A stretch of 64,000 nucleotides of DNA from Rhineura floridana (taxonomy: Eukaryota > Chordata > Lepidosauria > Squamata > Rhineuridae): assembly GCF_030035675.1 (NCBI RefSeq), contig NC_084482.1, forward strand, positions 229,034,943-229,098,942. Reading direction: 5' to 3'. Position numbers and translations under genes: made by a program. The first letter of the stretch is position 1. The number at the start of each line of letters is the position of its first letter. This document shows, in pieces, positions 21,400 through 32,883 of this stretch. A model generated the notes under the pieces. It did no database searches. It was not told the DNA's origin and saw nothing but the letters and a program-made list of their open reading frames with translations.

Positions 21400-22221
21400 A
21401 AAGTTATCAATGGCTTGGATAATCTTCTGGACTGGAATGATGTGATGGAGCTTGATATAGAGAAAATCTATGGAATTAACTGCAGCCATGTGACAATGGA
21501 AAAACTCTTAAGAGATGAGCCAGTGCATTTTGTAAAAAAGAAGAACACAGATATGACTTTACAACAGTATTTCAGCAACTTATTCAGAATGGATGGCAAG
21601 AAAATATTTGGGATAGAGGAAATTCCCATCAGACTATTATTATATGACTATGGTTACAACAGCAAGATTATTATGGAATACTGATAATGGAAGATTGGAC
21701 ACTGAAATTACTGGACTTAACAGGACTATTGAAGATGGAAGATGGAACTAATAGGGATAATGGAATAATGGCTATTGAAATTATTGGACCTAACAGATTC
21801 TGATGAGATGGATTAATCGAAATGTTTATTTGGACTATGGTTATGACAATAAGATTATTATAATTATTAACGAGATGGATTAATTGACATGTTTATTTGG
21901 AGAAAAATTGATAGATATATTTCTTAAAGAATTGAAACCTCTCTTTGACTTTTTGTGGAAAGAATAAAGTAATGTTTATGAGATTTGATGATTAATTAAG
22001 ATAACTACTGGAGGAAAGTGATTTTATAATATGATTTAAGAGACAGGATTGTTATATATTGTAGACCTATAACTGATTTGATATGTGACAAATGGGAAGT
22101 CAACATTTTTTTTTTGTTTAATCATTTTTGTTTTGTTTTGTTTTTTGTCTTTGAATGTTTTATGATTTTGTTTTCTATGTTTTATGAAAAATTGAATAAA
22201 AATTATTGAAAAAAAAAAAAA
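21400..22221 (+). mobile_element. L1-type insertion carrying only an ORF1 C-terminal part
   Basis: It is flanked by a 17-bp target duplication AGGAAGACTCTGGGGGC (21383-21399 and 22222-22238) and ends GAATAAAAATTATTG plus a poly(A) run. Its 5' portion encodes LDIEKIYGINCSHVTMEKLL, VHFVKKKNTDMTLQQYFSNL and GKKIFGIEEIPIRLL, which resembles the C-terminal domain of L1 ORF1p. This is followed not by ORF2 but by an AT-rich 3' UTR. The arrangement recalls HAL1-type half-L1s. It is absent from units B (32430) and C (50170). Confidence 0.7.
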
Positions 22222-22664
22222 AGGAAGACTCTGGGGGCCAATCTAGTGCTTATAATTCTGGGATCCTAGGACAGCACACCCTGCACTTCCCAGCCAGAGC
22301 CCACTTTAACTTACTGTAAGGCCTACAACCAACACTCTCCCCCTGTTGCTGCCACTAATCTGAAGAGTCAGCTTTTCTTTAGCACCTCAAAATCCTTTTA
22401 CTCGGTAATGGGGAACCCACATTTTAGCTCAAGTATCTACCTGATCCTAAGTCACTACTTACCTCCAGGATATTGGTCCTCTCAGGCATAAAGCTGTTTG
22501 GCTGGTCCACTGCAGGCTTTTCCTAATGGTGGATGAGGCACAAAGACTGAATATCACAGCCCCCCTTTTCAGGATATTTCCTCCCACATAAGTTTGTGTG
22601 GCACTGGGATCTCTTGGATCAATTAAAGCTGAACTCACATAGTGCAGGTGTGTGTGTGGGTTAT

Positions 22665-22825
22665 CTGCCTTCAAGTCAGTTACCACTTATGGCGACCCTA
22701 TGAATCAGTGATCTCCAATAGATTCTGTCGTGAACCACCCTGTTCAAACCATGTAAGCTCAGGTCTGTAGCTTCCTTGATGGAATCAATCCTTTGGGGTG
22801 GGTTAGGTTTTAGTAATATTGTTAT
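22665..22825 (-). mobile_element. BovB 3' end, unit A, with L2 tail remnant
   Basis: Tail and C-terminus on the minus strand (DSIKEATDLSLHGLNRVVHD; WRSLIHRVAISGN). From about 22791 (TTTGGGGTGGGTTAGGTTTT) it passes into the start of a short L2 tail that is complete in units B and C. Confidence 0.8.
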
Positions 22826-25731
22826 AAAAAAAAATATATTTTTAGGCCGCCTATCTGGCTGCGTGAACAGCCACTCTAGGCGGCGTACATAATTAAAATT
22901 TAAAATACACATATAAGTACAATTATAACATAATCAAGTTACCCACATCTGTACACTATTAAAATTAACTAGGGATTCTGTATGCCCGTTGAAATAGCCA
23001 TGTTTTTAGTCCTTGGCGGAAGCCTACCAAGGAGGGGACATGGCGTAGGTCATATGGCAGAGAGTTCCAGAGGGTGGGGGCCACAACCGAAAATGCCCTC
23101 TCTCTGGTCTGCACCAGTCTAGCTGTTTTAACTGGTGGGACCGAGAGAAGGTCTTGAGAGGCTGATCTCGTCAGACGGCATACTTGGTGATGCTGGAGGC
23201 GCTCCTTTAGATATACTGGACCGAAACCGTGTAGGGCTTTAAAGGTTAACACCAACACCTTGAATTGGGCTCGGTAAACAACTGGTAACCAGTGCAGATC
23301 TTCAAGCACTGGGGTGATGTGGTCCCGCCGGCAGCTGTTCTTAATCAACCATGCCGCCGCATTCTGTACCAGCTGTAATTTCCGGACCGTCTTCAAGGGT
23401 AGCCCAACGTAGAGCGCATTACAGTAGTCTAAGCGAGAGGAGACCAGGGCATGTACTACCTGCGGGAGCAGATGAACCGGAAGATAGGGTCGCAGCCTCT
23501 GTATCAGATGTAATTGATACCAAGCTGCCCGGCTCACAGCTGATACCTGAGCCTCCATGGACAGCTGGGAGTCAAGAATGACCCCGAGGCTGCGAACCTG
23601 GTCCTTCAGGGGCAAAGTAACCCCATTCAGCACCAGGTCAGTATCTCCTAATCCTCTCTTGTCTCCCAGAAGCAGTACCTCGGTCTTGTTGGGGTTCAGT
23701 TTCAGCCTGTTGCCTCCCATCCATTCACTTACGGACTCCAGGCACTTGGAAATAGTCTCCACAGCCAACTCCGGTGAGGACTTAAATGAGAGATAGAGCT
23801 GAGTGTCATCCGCATATTGGTGGCACTGCAACCCAAATCTCCTGATGATGGCCCCCAGCGGCTTTACGTACATATTAAATAGCATGGGAGAGAGGATAGA
23901 GCCCTGTGGCACACCACAATTAAGAGGCCAAGGGTCTGAAACCTCCTCCCCCACTGCCACTCGTTGGTGCCTGTCAGAGAGATAGGATCGGAACCACTGT
24001 AACACAGTGCCCCCAATTCCCATTCTCTCCAGGCGATCCAAAAGGATACCGTGGCCGACGGTATCAAAAGCCACAGAGAGATCCAGGAGGATGAGGAATG
24101 AGTATTCACCCCTATCCAGCGCCCTCCTCAAATCATCCACCAGAGCGACCAAGGCTGTTTCAGTTCCATGTCCAGTCCTGAAGCCCGATTGGAATGGATC
24201 TAAATAATCCGCTTCCTCCAAGTGTGTCTGTAACTGTTTGGCCACCACGCGTTCGATCACCTTGCCCAGAAATGGTAAATTGGAGACTGGACGGAAGTTA
24301 TTTAAATCTTGGGGATCCAAGGAGGGCTTTTTCAAGATGGGTTTTATTACCACCTCCTTGAGGGCAGATGGCAGCACCCCCTCTTCCAAGGAGGCATTTA
24401 CCACTGCCTTGATCCCTTCGCTCAGTCTCTCTTTACAGCTCACAATGAGCCAGGTGGGGCAAGGGTCAAACAAACAAGTGGTCGGTCTCACAGTAGAGAG
24501 CACCTTGTCCACTTCCTCAGAGGAAAGAGGCTGAAACCGATCCCAGCAGACCGGATCGCAACGGATCACCTCTGGCCCGCTTCCTGTGTCCACGGTGTAC
24601 GGAATCGAACTCTTCATACGATCGATTTTATCAGCAAAATGTTTTGCAAATGCGTCACAGGAGGCTTTAGAGTGCTCCAAGGGTTCCTGCACTACTGGAC
24701 CAACCAGGCTTCGGACCACTTGGAACAACCTCCTGGGACAACATTCTGCGGATGCAATAGAGGCAGCAAAGAAGCCCCTCTTTGCTGCCTTTGTTGCCAC
24801 TTGGTAGGCCGCTATTGCTACTTTAACTCGTGTCCGATCGTCTTCTGAGCGAGATTTCCGCCACCGGCGTTCTAGTCGTCTCACCTCCTGCCTCAAACCT
24901 CGCAACCGTGGTGTGTACCACGGCGCGGTTTGAGCTCTATTCAGGGGGACAGGACGTTTTGGAGCCACCCGGTCTATTGCCCCGGTGATCTCCCTATTCC
25001 ACTCTGTCACCAGGGTTTCGACCGGGTGGTCTTCGGTCAGCTCCAAATCTCCCAGCGCGTTCAGGAATCCTACTGGTTCCATCGGGCGTCTGGGGTGGAC
25101 CATCCTAATAGGTCCTTGTCCCCTGCGGAGGGTGTGCAGCAATAGGAGGTCCATGTTCACCAGATAGTGATCTGACCATGACATGGGGTCTGAAGAAATA
25201 ACCCCCATTTCCAGAGCACTACCTCCCCCTCCCGAGGCAAATACAAGGTCGAGAGCATGACTGGCTACATGGGTGGGCCCAAAGTTGCTAAGGTGCAGTT
25301 CCCAGAAAGTCATGGTTTCCATGAAATCCCGAGGGGCTCCTGTGAGAGCCACCTCGGCATGCAGGTTAAAATCCCCCAAAACCAAAAGGTTGGGGGAAAG
25401 AACCCGCACAGCCGAGACGACCTCCAGCACCTCGGTCAGGGAGTCAGCTGTGCAGCGGGGCGGGCGGTACACAAGGAGAATCCCTAAACTGCCCTTAGGG
25501 CCCAGCCTCCAGTACATGCAATCAACAAACTTGGTCTCGTGGAGAGGGGGTCTGGTAAAAATCAAGGACTTCCGATAAATAACTGCCACTCCCCCTCCCC
25601 GCCTCCCAATCCTCGGCTGCTGTGCGTACTGGAAACCGGCTGGACACATGGCCCCAAGCACAGGAGCTGAGGCCCCATCCAGCCAGGTCTCCGTAATGCA
25701 CATCAGGTCTGCGTTCTCATCCATGAGAACA
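22826..25731 (-). mobile_element. L2-clade LINE, nearly complete ORF2
   Basis: An open frame of about 920 codons runs from the endonuclease domain (LMCITETWLDG; GGGVAVIYR; VYRPP; LVLGDFNLHAE; SDHYLVNMDL) through the reverse transcriptase (LDLSVAFDTVGH; GVPQGSILSPMLFNMY; QYADDTQLYLS) to the C-terminal block (RLDYCNALYVGLPLKTVRKL; DLHWLPVVYRAQFKVLVLTF; VVAPTLWNSLPYDLR). The catalytic YADD is intact. The 5' end is truncated just inside the endonuclease. The 3' tail is the A-rich end near 22830. It lies inside unit A BovB and replaced about 650 bp of it. No stop codons, so it is young. Confidence 0.9.
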
Positions 25732-26246
25732 TTTGTGCTTTCCTCTTTAACTTTCATCAGCATTCGTTTCAAATCATTACTGGTTTCTGCTAGTAGCGTG
25801 GTATTGTCTGCATATCTTAAATTATTGATATTTCTCCCTCCAATTTTCACACCTCCTTCATCTTGGTCCAATCTTGCTTTCTGTATGATATGTTCTGCAT
25901 ACAGATTAAAGAAATAGGGTGATAAAATACACCCCTGTCTCAGACCCTTTCCGATGGGGAACCAATCGGTTTCTCCATATTCTGTCCTTACGGGAGCCTC
26001 TTGTCCAGAGTATAGATTGTGTATCAGGACAATCAGATGCTGTGGCACCCCCATTTCTTTTAAAGCGTTCCATAGTTTTTCATGATCTACACAGTCAAAG
26101 GCTTTGCTGTAGTCTATAAAGCACAGGGTGATTTTCTTCTGAAATTCCTTGCTCCGTTCCATTATCCAACGTATGTTTGTGATATGATCTCTGGTGCCTC
26201 TTCCCTTTCTAAATCCAGCTTGGACATCTGGCACTTCTAGCTCCAT
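22965..26246 (-). CDS. Chimeric BovB-RT / L2 endonuclease-RT open reading frame
   Basis: One uninterrupted 1093-codon frame. Residues 1 to about 171 are BovB RT (VPDVQAGFRKGRGTRDHITN; FIDYSKAFDCVDH; GLRQGCILSPYFFNLYAEHI; RYADNTTLLAETSN). Then, at ...KVKEEST-N-VLMDENADLM, it becomes L2 endonuclease plus RT to its natural C-terminus. The BovB active site is YADN, not YADD, in all three units, so that part was already inactive. The L2 part keeps YADD. The fusion arises from the position of the L2 insertion; no promoter or start context suggests it is expressed. I treat it as a fortuitous fusion. Confidence 0.7.
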   Translation of the reverse strand: MELEVPDVQAGFRKGRGTRDHITNIRWIMERSKEFQKKITLCFIDYSKAFDCVDHEKLWNALKEMGVPQHLIVLIHNLYSGQEAPVRTEYGETDWFPIGKGLRQGCILSPYFFNLYAEHIIQKARLDQDEGGVKIGGRNINNLRYADNTTLLAETSNDLKRMLMKVKEESTNVLMDENADLMCITETWLDGASAPVLGAMCPAGFQYAQQPRIGRRGGGVAVIYRKSLIFTRPPLHETKFVDCMYWRLGPKGSLGILLVYRPPRCTADSLTEVLEVVSAVRVLSPNLLVLGDFNLHAEVALTGAPRDFMETMTFWELHLSNFGPTHVASHALDLVFASGGGGSALEMGVISSDPMSWSDHYLVNMDLLLLHTLRRGQGPIRMVHPRRPMEPVGFLNALGDLELTEDHPVETLVTEWNREITGAIDRVAPKRPVPLNRAQTAPWYTPRLRGLRQEVRRLERRWRKSRSEDDRTRVKVAIAAYQVATKAAKRGFFAASIASAECCPRRLFQVVRSLVGPVVQEPLEHSKASCDAFAKHFADKIDRMKSSIPYTVDTGSGPEVIRCDPVCWDRFQPLSSEEVDKVLSTVRPTTCLFDPCPTWLIVSCKERLSEGIKAVVNASLEEGVLPSALKEVVIKPILKKPSLDPQDLNNFRPVSNLPFLGKVIERVVAKQLQTHLEEADYLDPFQSGFRTGHGTETALVALVDDLRRALDRGEYSFLILLDLSVAFDTVGHGILLDRLERMGIGGTVLQWFRSYLSDRHQRVAVGEEVSDPWPLNCGVPQGSILSPMLFNMYVKPLGAIIRRFGLQCHQYADDTQLYLSFKSSPELAVETISKCLESVSEWMGGNRLKLNPNKTEVLLLGDKRGLGDTDLVLNGVTLPLKDQVRSLGVILDSQLSMEAQVSAVSRAAWYQLHLIQRLRPYLPVHLLPQVVHALVSSRLDYCNALYVGLPLKTVRKLQLVQNAAAWLIKNSCRRDHITPVLEDLHWLPVVYRAQFKVLVLTFKALHGFGPVYLKERLQHHQVCRLTRSASQDLLSVPPVKTARLVQTRERAFSVVAPTLWNSLPYDLRHVPSLVGFRQGLKTWLFQRAYRIPS

Positions 26247-26854
26247 ATACGGTAAGAGCCTTTACTTTACTTGCATGGCATATTAAGGCAATAGTTCAAA
26301 AATTACTGCATTCCCTGAGATTCCCTTTGTTTAGAGTTGGGTTGTATATTGAACACTTCCAGTCTGTGGCCCATTGTTTTCTCTTCCATACTGGTTGAAA
26401 AAGTTTTGTCAAAATTTGGACAGATTCAGTCTCAGTAGCTTGTAGCAATTCTATTGGTATGCCATCTGCTCCTGGTGATTGTTTCTTCCAAGTATTTTAA
26501 GAGCAGCTTTCACCTCAGATTCTAAATTTTCTGGTTCTTCATCATATGATTCCTCCGTGAATTAATCTGTCATCCTTGCATCTATTTTATAGAGTTCTTC
26601 AGTGTATTGCTTCCATCTTCCTTTTATTTTATCTCAGTTAGTCAGTGTGTTCCCCTGTTGATTATTCAACATCCCTACTCTTGGTCTAAATTTCCCTTTA
26701 ATTTCTTCCTGTACTTCTGCATCAAATCTCTCAGTTTCCTCTTCTTGTCTGTTTGCCGTTGGAGCACAGACTTAGATGATGGTTACATCGATAGGTTTCC
26801 CATGAAATCTCATTGATATCACTCACTCAGCCTTTGCATTATAGCTCCCAATTG
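25732..26854 (-). mobile_element. BovB LINE, central part, unit A
   Basis: It carries the RT fingers and palm region (up to the catalytic YADN) and, upstream, decayed endonuclease-RT linker sequence (counterpart of KILGRNKSPGTDGIPIELLQ in unit B). It continues upstream at 29233 after the sense L2. Confidence 0.85.
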
Positions 26855-29232
26855 CTTTTGGAGTAAATATAGACATCCTAAAGCCACACACCCTCTGCAG
26901 GGTTCAAGGACCCATGAGGATGGTCCGCCCCACACGCCTGATGGAATCTGAGGGATTCCTAAATGCGCTAGGGGATTTGGAGCTGACTGAAGGTCACCCG
27001 GTCGAGACCCTGGTGATGGAGTGGAATAGGGAGATCTCCAGGGCAATAGACCGGGTGGCTCCGAAACATCCTCTCCCCCTGAACAGAACTCAGACAGCAC
27101 CCTGGTACACTCCACGGTTGCGGGGTCTGAGACAGGAGGTGAGACGACTAGAGCGCCGGTGGCGGAAATCTCGCACTGAAGACGATCGGACACTGGTTAG
27201 AGCAGCAATAGCTGCCTACCAAGTGGCAATAAAGGCAACAAAGAGAGATTTCTTTGCTGCCTCTATTGCGTCGGCAGAATGTTGTCCCAGGAGGTTGTTC
27301 CAAGTGGTCCGAAGCCTGGTCGGTCCAGTTGCTCAGGAACCCATGGAGCATTCTAAAGCTTCCTGTGACACATTTATTAAACATTTTGTCGATAAAATCG
27401 AACGCCTGAAGAGCAGGATTCCATGCGCTGTGGAAACAGAAAATAGGCCAGAGGCGGCCAGCTGCATTCCGGTCCGATGGGATTGATTTCAGCCTCTCCT
27501 CGCTGAGGAAGTGGACAAGGTGCTTTCTACTGTAAAGCCAACCACCTGTCTGCTTGATCCTTGCCCTTTGCAGCTAATTATGAGCTGCAAAGAGAAACTG
27601 GGTAAAGGGATCAAGGCGGTGGTAAATGCATCCTTGAAAGAGGGTGCAATGCCATTAGCCCTCAAGGAGGCAGTGATAAAGCCCATCTTCAAAAAGCCCT
27701 CCTTGGATCCCCAAGAGTTGAACAACTTTCGTCCAGTTTCGGATCTACCATTCTTGGGCAAGGTGATTGAGCGAGTGGTGGCCAAACAGTTACAGACATA
27801 CTTGGATGAAGCGGATTATTTGGATCCATTCCAATCGGGCTTCAGGACTGGTCATGGAACTGAAACAGCCTTGGTCGCTCTGGTGGATGATATGAGAAGG
27901 GCGTTGGATAGGGGAGAATATACCTTCCTCGTCCTTCTAGATCTCTCAGCGGCTTTTGATACCGTTGACCACGGTATCCTGTTAAATCGCCTAGAGGATT
28001 GGGAATTGGGGGCACTGTTTTACAGTGGTTCCGTTCCTATCTCTCAGGTAGACACCAGCGGGTGGCATTGGGGGATGAGGTTTCAGACCCTTGGCCTCTT
28101 AATTGTGGAGTGCCACAGGGTTCTATCCTCTCCCCCATGCTATTTAACATCTATGTGAAGCCGCTGGGAGCGATCATCAGGAGTTTTGGGCTGCAGTGTC
28201 ATCAATATGCTGATGACACTCAGCTCTACCTGCCTTTAAGTCCTCGCCAGAATTGGCTGTAGATACCATGTCCAAGTGCCTGGAGTCCGTAAGTGGATGG
28301 ATGGGTGAGAACAGGCTGAGGCTGAATCCCGATAAGACTGAGGTGCTACTTGTGGGAGACAGGAGAAGGTTGGGAAACATCGACTTGGTCCTGAATGGGG
28401 TAAGATTGCCCCTGAAGGACCAGGTCCGCAGCCTAGGAGTCATTCTTGACTCCCAGCTGTCCATGGAGGCTCAGGTTTCAGCAGTGAGCCGGGCAGCTTG
28501 GTATCAATTACATCTGATACAGAGGCTACGACCCTACCCTCCTGTACATCTGCTCCCACAGGTGGTACATGCTCTGGTCTCCTCTCGCTTGGATTACTGT
28601 AATGCGCTCTACGTGGGGTTACCCTTGAAAACAGTCCGGAAACTGCAGCTGGTACAAAACACGGCGGCACGCTTAATTAAGCATACCCGTCGCCGGGATC
28701 ATATCACGGCAGTGTTAGTAGACCTACACTGGTTACCAGTGGTTTACCGGGCTCAATTCAAGGTGTTGGTGTTGACCTTTAAAACCCTAAACGGTTTCAG
28801 CCCAGTTTATCTGAAGGACCGCCTCCAGTATCATCAATCAGGCCGCCTGACGAGATCAGCCTCACAGGACCTTCTCTCGGTCTGTCCAGCCAAAACAGCT
28901 GGGCTGGTGCGGACCAGGGAGAGGGCGTTCTCGGTGGTGGCCCCCACCCTTTGGAACTCTCTCCCGTATGATCTCCGGCATGCTTCCTCTCTGACAGGTT
29001 TCCGTAGAGCTTTAAAGACCTGGCTCTTCAGGCAGGCCTATAATCTTGGAGTGGATTAGCTTTCTGTTGTATATATGAGCTGTGTTGTTATCAGAGATGT
29101 TATATATTGTAATTTATAATTGGGTATATTGTTGGTTGTATTTTAATTGTGTTGTAAGTCGCCTAGAGTGTCTGTATAGTCAGACGGATAGGCGTCTAAC
29201 AAATAAAATTTATTATTACTATTATTATTATT
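26855..29232 (+). mobile_element. L2-clade LINE, 5' truncated, sense
   Basis: Starts inside the endonuclease-RT linker (HTLCRVQGPMRMVRPTRL) and runs through RT (LDLSAAFDTVDHGILLNRLE; GVPQGSILSPMLFNIY; QYADDTQLYLP) to the C-terminus (VVAPTLWNSLPYDLRHASSL). The tail is GTCGCCTAGAGTGTCTGTAT...AATAAA plus (TTA)n. The frame is broken in about three places: a stop near 27484, a frameshift near 28000 and a frameshift near 28250. It sits between GCTTTTG and CTATGTTAC of the BovB; unit B has the unbroken site at about 34815. Confidence 0.9.
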
Positions 29233-29610
29233 TTGCTATGTTACTTCTCACTATTAGAACAACCCCGTTTCTTCTTAATTTATCATTTCCTACATAAAAT
29301 ATTTTGTAGTTGCCTGAAAATGTCCCATTCCCATCCATTTTAATTCACTTACGCCAATTACTGTAATGTCGATGCGTTCCATTTCCTGCTTGACAATTTC
29401 TAACTTTCCCTGGTTCATGCTTCTCACATTCCATGTTTCTATTGTGTATGTCGTACAACTCCGGACTCTCCTTCCACATCTGTGCGGCTTTGACCCAGCT
29501 GCATCATTAGTCACAGAGCTACTCGTACTTGTCCTTTGTTCTCCCCCAGTAGCTCACAGAGTGCCTTCTGACCTGGGGGTCTCATCTTTCAGCACTATCT
29601 CATGTTGCAG
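29233..29610 (-). mobile_element. BovB 5' part, unit A
   Basis: The minus strand encodes the start of the BovB endonuclease (TIETWNVRSMNQGKLEIVKQ; VIGVSELKWMGMGHFQATT) and, upstream, a 5' region resembling the BovB leader. A (GGGA)n run follows at about 29633-29661. Confidence 0.8.
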
Positions 29611-29889
29611 GTAACAGGGGGCTAACATTTTGGGAGGGAGGGAGGAGGGAGGGAGGGAGGGGATGCAAGCTGCCCTCTGGCAGTGGAAAGGGCCATGTTC
29701 CTGTCAGACAAGATCCATCCTAGGTTTGTACATTCCAGCCGTTCATAAGTACTGGGCTGTCCACGTTAATTGGAGGAACAAGAGAGGAAATTTTTGTTAC
29801 AGTTGTCTCTGTGTGTGTCAGTTTTCAAAGCCTGTTACCAAACACCTACTGCTAAAATAACTCCGTACGCCTCGAGCTTTGACAGTTAA

Positions 29890-30658
<769 letters not shown>

Positions 30659-30757
30659 TGTAGAATGGCTACCTTCAGGCACATCAAAGGATCCGTTCAA
30701 AGGAAGAGATGTATAGATGCTTTGAATTTGGAAAAAGCTTTAAGCGGAGTTCAACTT
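30659..30757 (+). pseudogene. Degenerate terminal finger and unit A/B junction
   Basis: After the stop, another frame still reads MYRCFEFGKSFKRSST, the start of an ancient last finger that is longer in B and C (37220 and 54850: FKWSSTLSVHQWIH). Here it is cut at TTCAACTT and joins the antisense CR1 with which unit B starts. This is the duplication breakpoint. Confidence 0.75.
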
Positions 30758-31048
30758 GTTATGATATTGGCAGTTTTATTTTCAATCTGTGTCTTAAAGA
30801 TCCCTCACATGGAATTCACCAATTTCACAGCTATAACATCAGTATCTTAACTGAAGCATCCGCTATGACCTCAAGGTCTCTCTCCTGTCAGTCACCACCA
30901 GTTAAGTTAGGATTTTTCATTTCTGTGCATCACTTGACGCTTGCTTACATTTAATTGCATTTGCTCTTTAATAGCCAAGCCTGCTTGAAGAGTTCCTTTT
31001 GGAATTCCTCACAATCCCTCTTTATTTTAATCACCCTGAACTTGATAT
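30758..31048 (-). mobile_element. Old CR1 fragment, unit B
   Basis: Counterpart of 19758-20005, extending about 40 bp further (GTTATGATATTGGCAGTTTT), which corresponds to the reverse of the CR1 RT C-terminal part near 44190. Confidence 0.65.
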
Positions 31049-31640
31049 TGATTGGTTGATTGATTGATTGATTGATATCCCGCCCTTCCTGCCAGCAGGA
31101 GCCCAGGGCGGCAAAGAAAGCACTAAAAACACTTTAAAACATCATAAAAACAAATCTTAAAATACATTAAAACAAAACAGCATTAAAAACATTTTTAAAA
31201 CCACCTTAAAAAAGGGTTAAAAACATTATTAAAAAACATATACAATTCTGACACAGATGCAGACTGGGATTGGTCTCAACTTAAAAGGCTTGTTGAAATA
31301 GGAGGTCTTCAAAAGGCGCCGAAAAGATAGCAGCGATGGCGCCTAATATTCAAGGGGAGGGAATTCCACAGGGCAGGTGCCACCACACTAAAGGTCCATT
31401 TCCTATATTGTGCAGAACGAACCTCTTGATAAGATGGTATCTGCAGGAGGCCCTCCTCTGCAGATCGCAGTGATAGACTGGGTATATAATGGGTAAGACG
31501 GACTTTCCGCTATCCTGCTCCCGAGCTGTATAGGGCTTTGTACACCAAAACTAGAACCTTGAACGTGACTCGGTAGCAAATGGGCAGCCAGATATCAACA
31601 GTAAAGTTGGTTACCTCACTTCTCACCCCAAATCCATTAA
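31049..31640 (-). mobile_element. L2-clade LINE 3' end, unit B
   Basis: Counterpart of 20006-20600, with the same (GATT)n tail and C-terminal coding remnant. Confidence 0.8.
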
Positions 31641-32184
31641 ATTTAGAAACAAGTTTAAAAGCACAGGTCCTAATCCTGATGATTGGCAGGAGGGCACTTC
31701 TTAAATCCCTCCATTGGGAGAACTATTCATTTATTCCTTCTTTCTCCTTCCTGATCTTTAAACACTTACTGATGCATGAAAGCATATTTCCTCATATCCC
31801 ATGATTGCTGTGTTCCACTCCATGTTTGGTAAATCTCTTTAATAATATTTCCCACTACTTTTCACGGAACAGCTAATAGGCCTCTAATTTCCAAGATACC
31901 TTCTCTGTCCTTTTGGCTTTCAAATTGTAATACATTTGCCAGTCCATATGGTAGCAAGTCTTTGGGAGAAGGTACATATTTTTGTTAAAATGTCAGCAAT
32001 GTCACATTTGGGTTGTTTTAAGACCTCTCCGGTAGATGCCTTCTGGACCTGAGATGATTTGTGAACATTAAAGGAAAAGATCCCGCTTTCCCCATCTCTC
32101 TTCAGAGTCCAAGTGGAGGGCAGATGATGTCCACGCCTTGCCTGGGAGTGTAAATGAGGAAGGCAATGGTTTTCTTCTTCCAAG

Positions 32185-32303
32185 GACTGGTGACCTTTGA
32201 GGAAGTGCACTTCACCCAGGAGGAACGGGCTCAGCTGGATCCAGCCTAGAGAGCTCTGTACAAGGAGATCATGCGGGAGATTCCTGAGATGGCGACCTGT
32301 TCT
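32185..32303 (+). pseudogene. KRAB exon, unit B
   Basis: Acceptor TCTTCCAAG, then [21 protein letters not shown] and the same in-frame TAG as in A and C. No upstream first exon is present in this unit, so translation through KRAB is doubly unlikely. Confidence 0.75.
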
Positions 32304-32883
32304 GTTAGAATTAGGAGAGGTTAAGGATAGCCTTCTTACTCCCTTCCTGGCACCCCTGCTTCGCAAACCTGACCCACTATGCATTTCAGATTATCGATAG
32401 AGCTGCCATCATTTCCTGTACACCCTTTTCCCAGACAGGAAGACTCTGGGGGGCCAATTTTGTGCTTATAATTCTGGGATCCTAGGACAGCACACCCTGC
32501 ACTTCCCAGCCAGAGCCCACTTTAACTTACTGTAAGGCCTACAACCAACACTCTCCCCCAGTTGCTGCCACTAATCTCAAGAGTCAGCTTTTCTTTAGCA
32601 CCTCAAAATCCTCTTACTCGGTAATGGGGAACCCATCTTTTAGCTCAAGTATCTACCTGATCCTAAGTCACTACTTACCTCCAGGATATTGGTCCTCTCA
32701 GGCATAAAGCTGTTTGGCTGGTCCACTGCAGGCTTTTTCCTGTTGGTGGATGAGGCACAAAGGCTGAATATCACAGCCCCCCTTTTCAGGATATTTCCTC
32801 CCACATAAGTTTGTGTGGCACTGGGATCTCTTGGATCAATTAAAGCTGAACTCACAGTGCAGGTGTGTGGGGGAGTTATCTGC

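Noticed and set aside
23351-25917. Many 60-180 codon frames opposite the unit A L2
   Set aside because: All lie antisense to the long L2 frame and have no recognisable domains.
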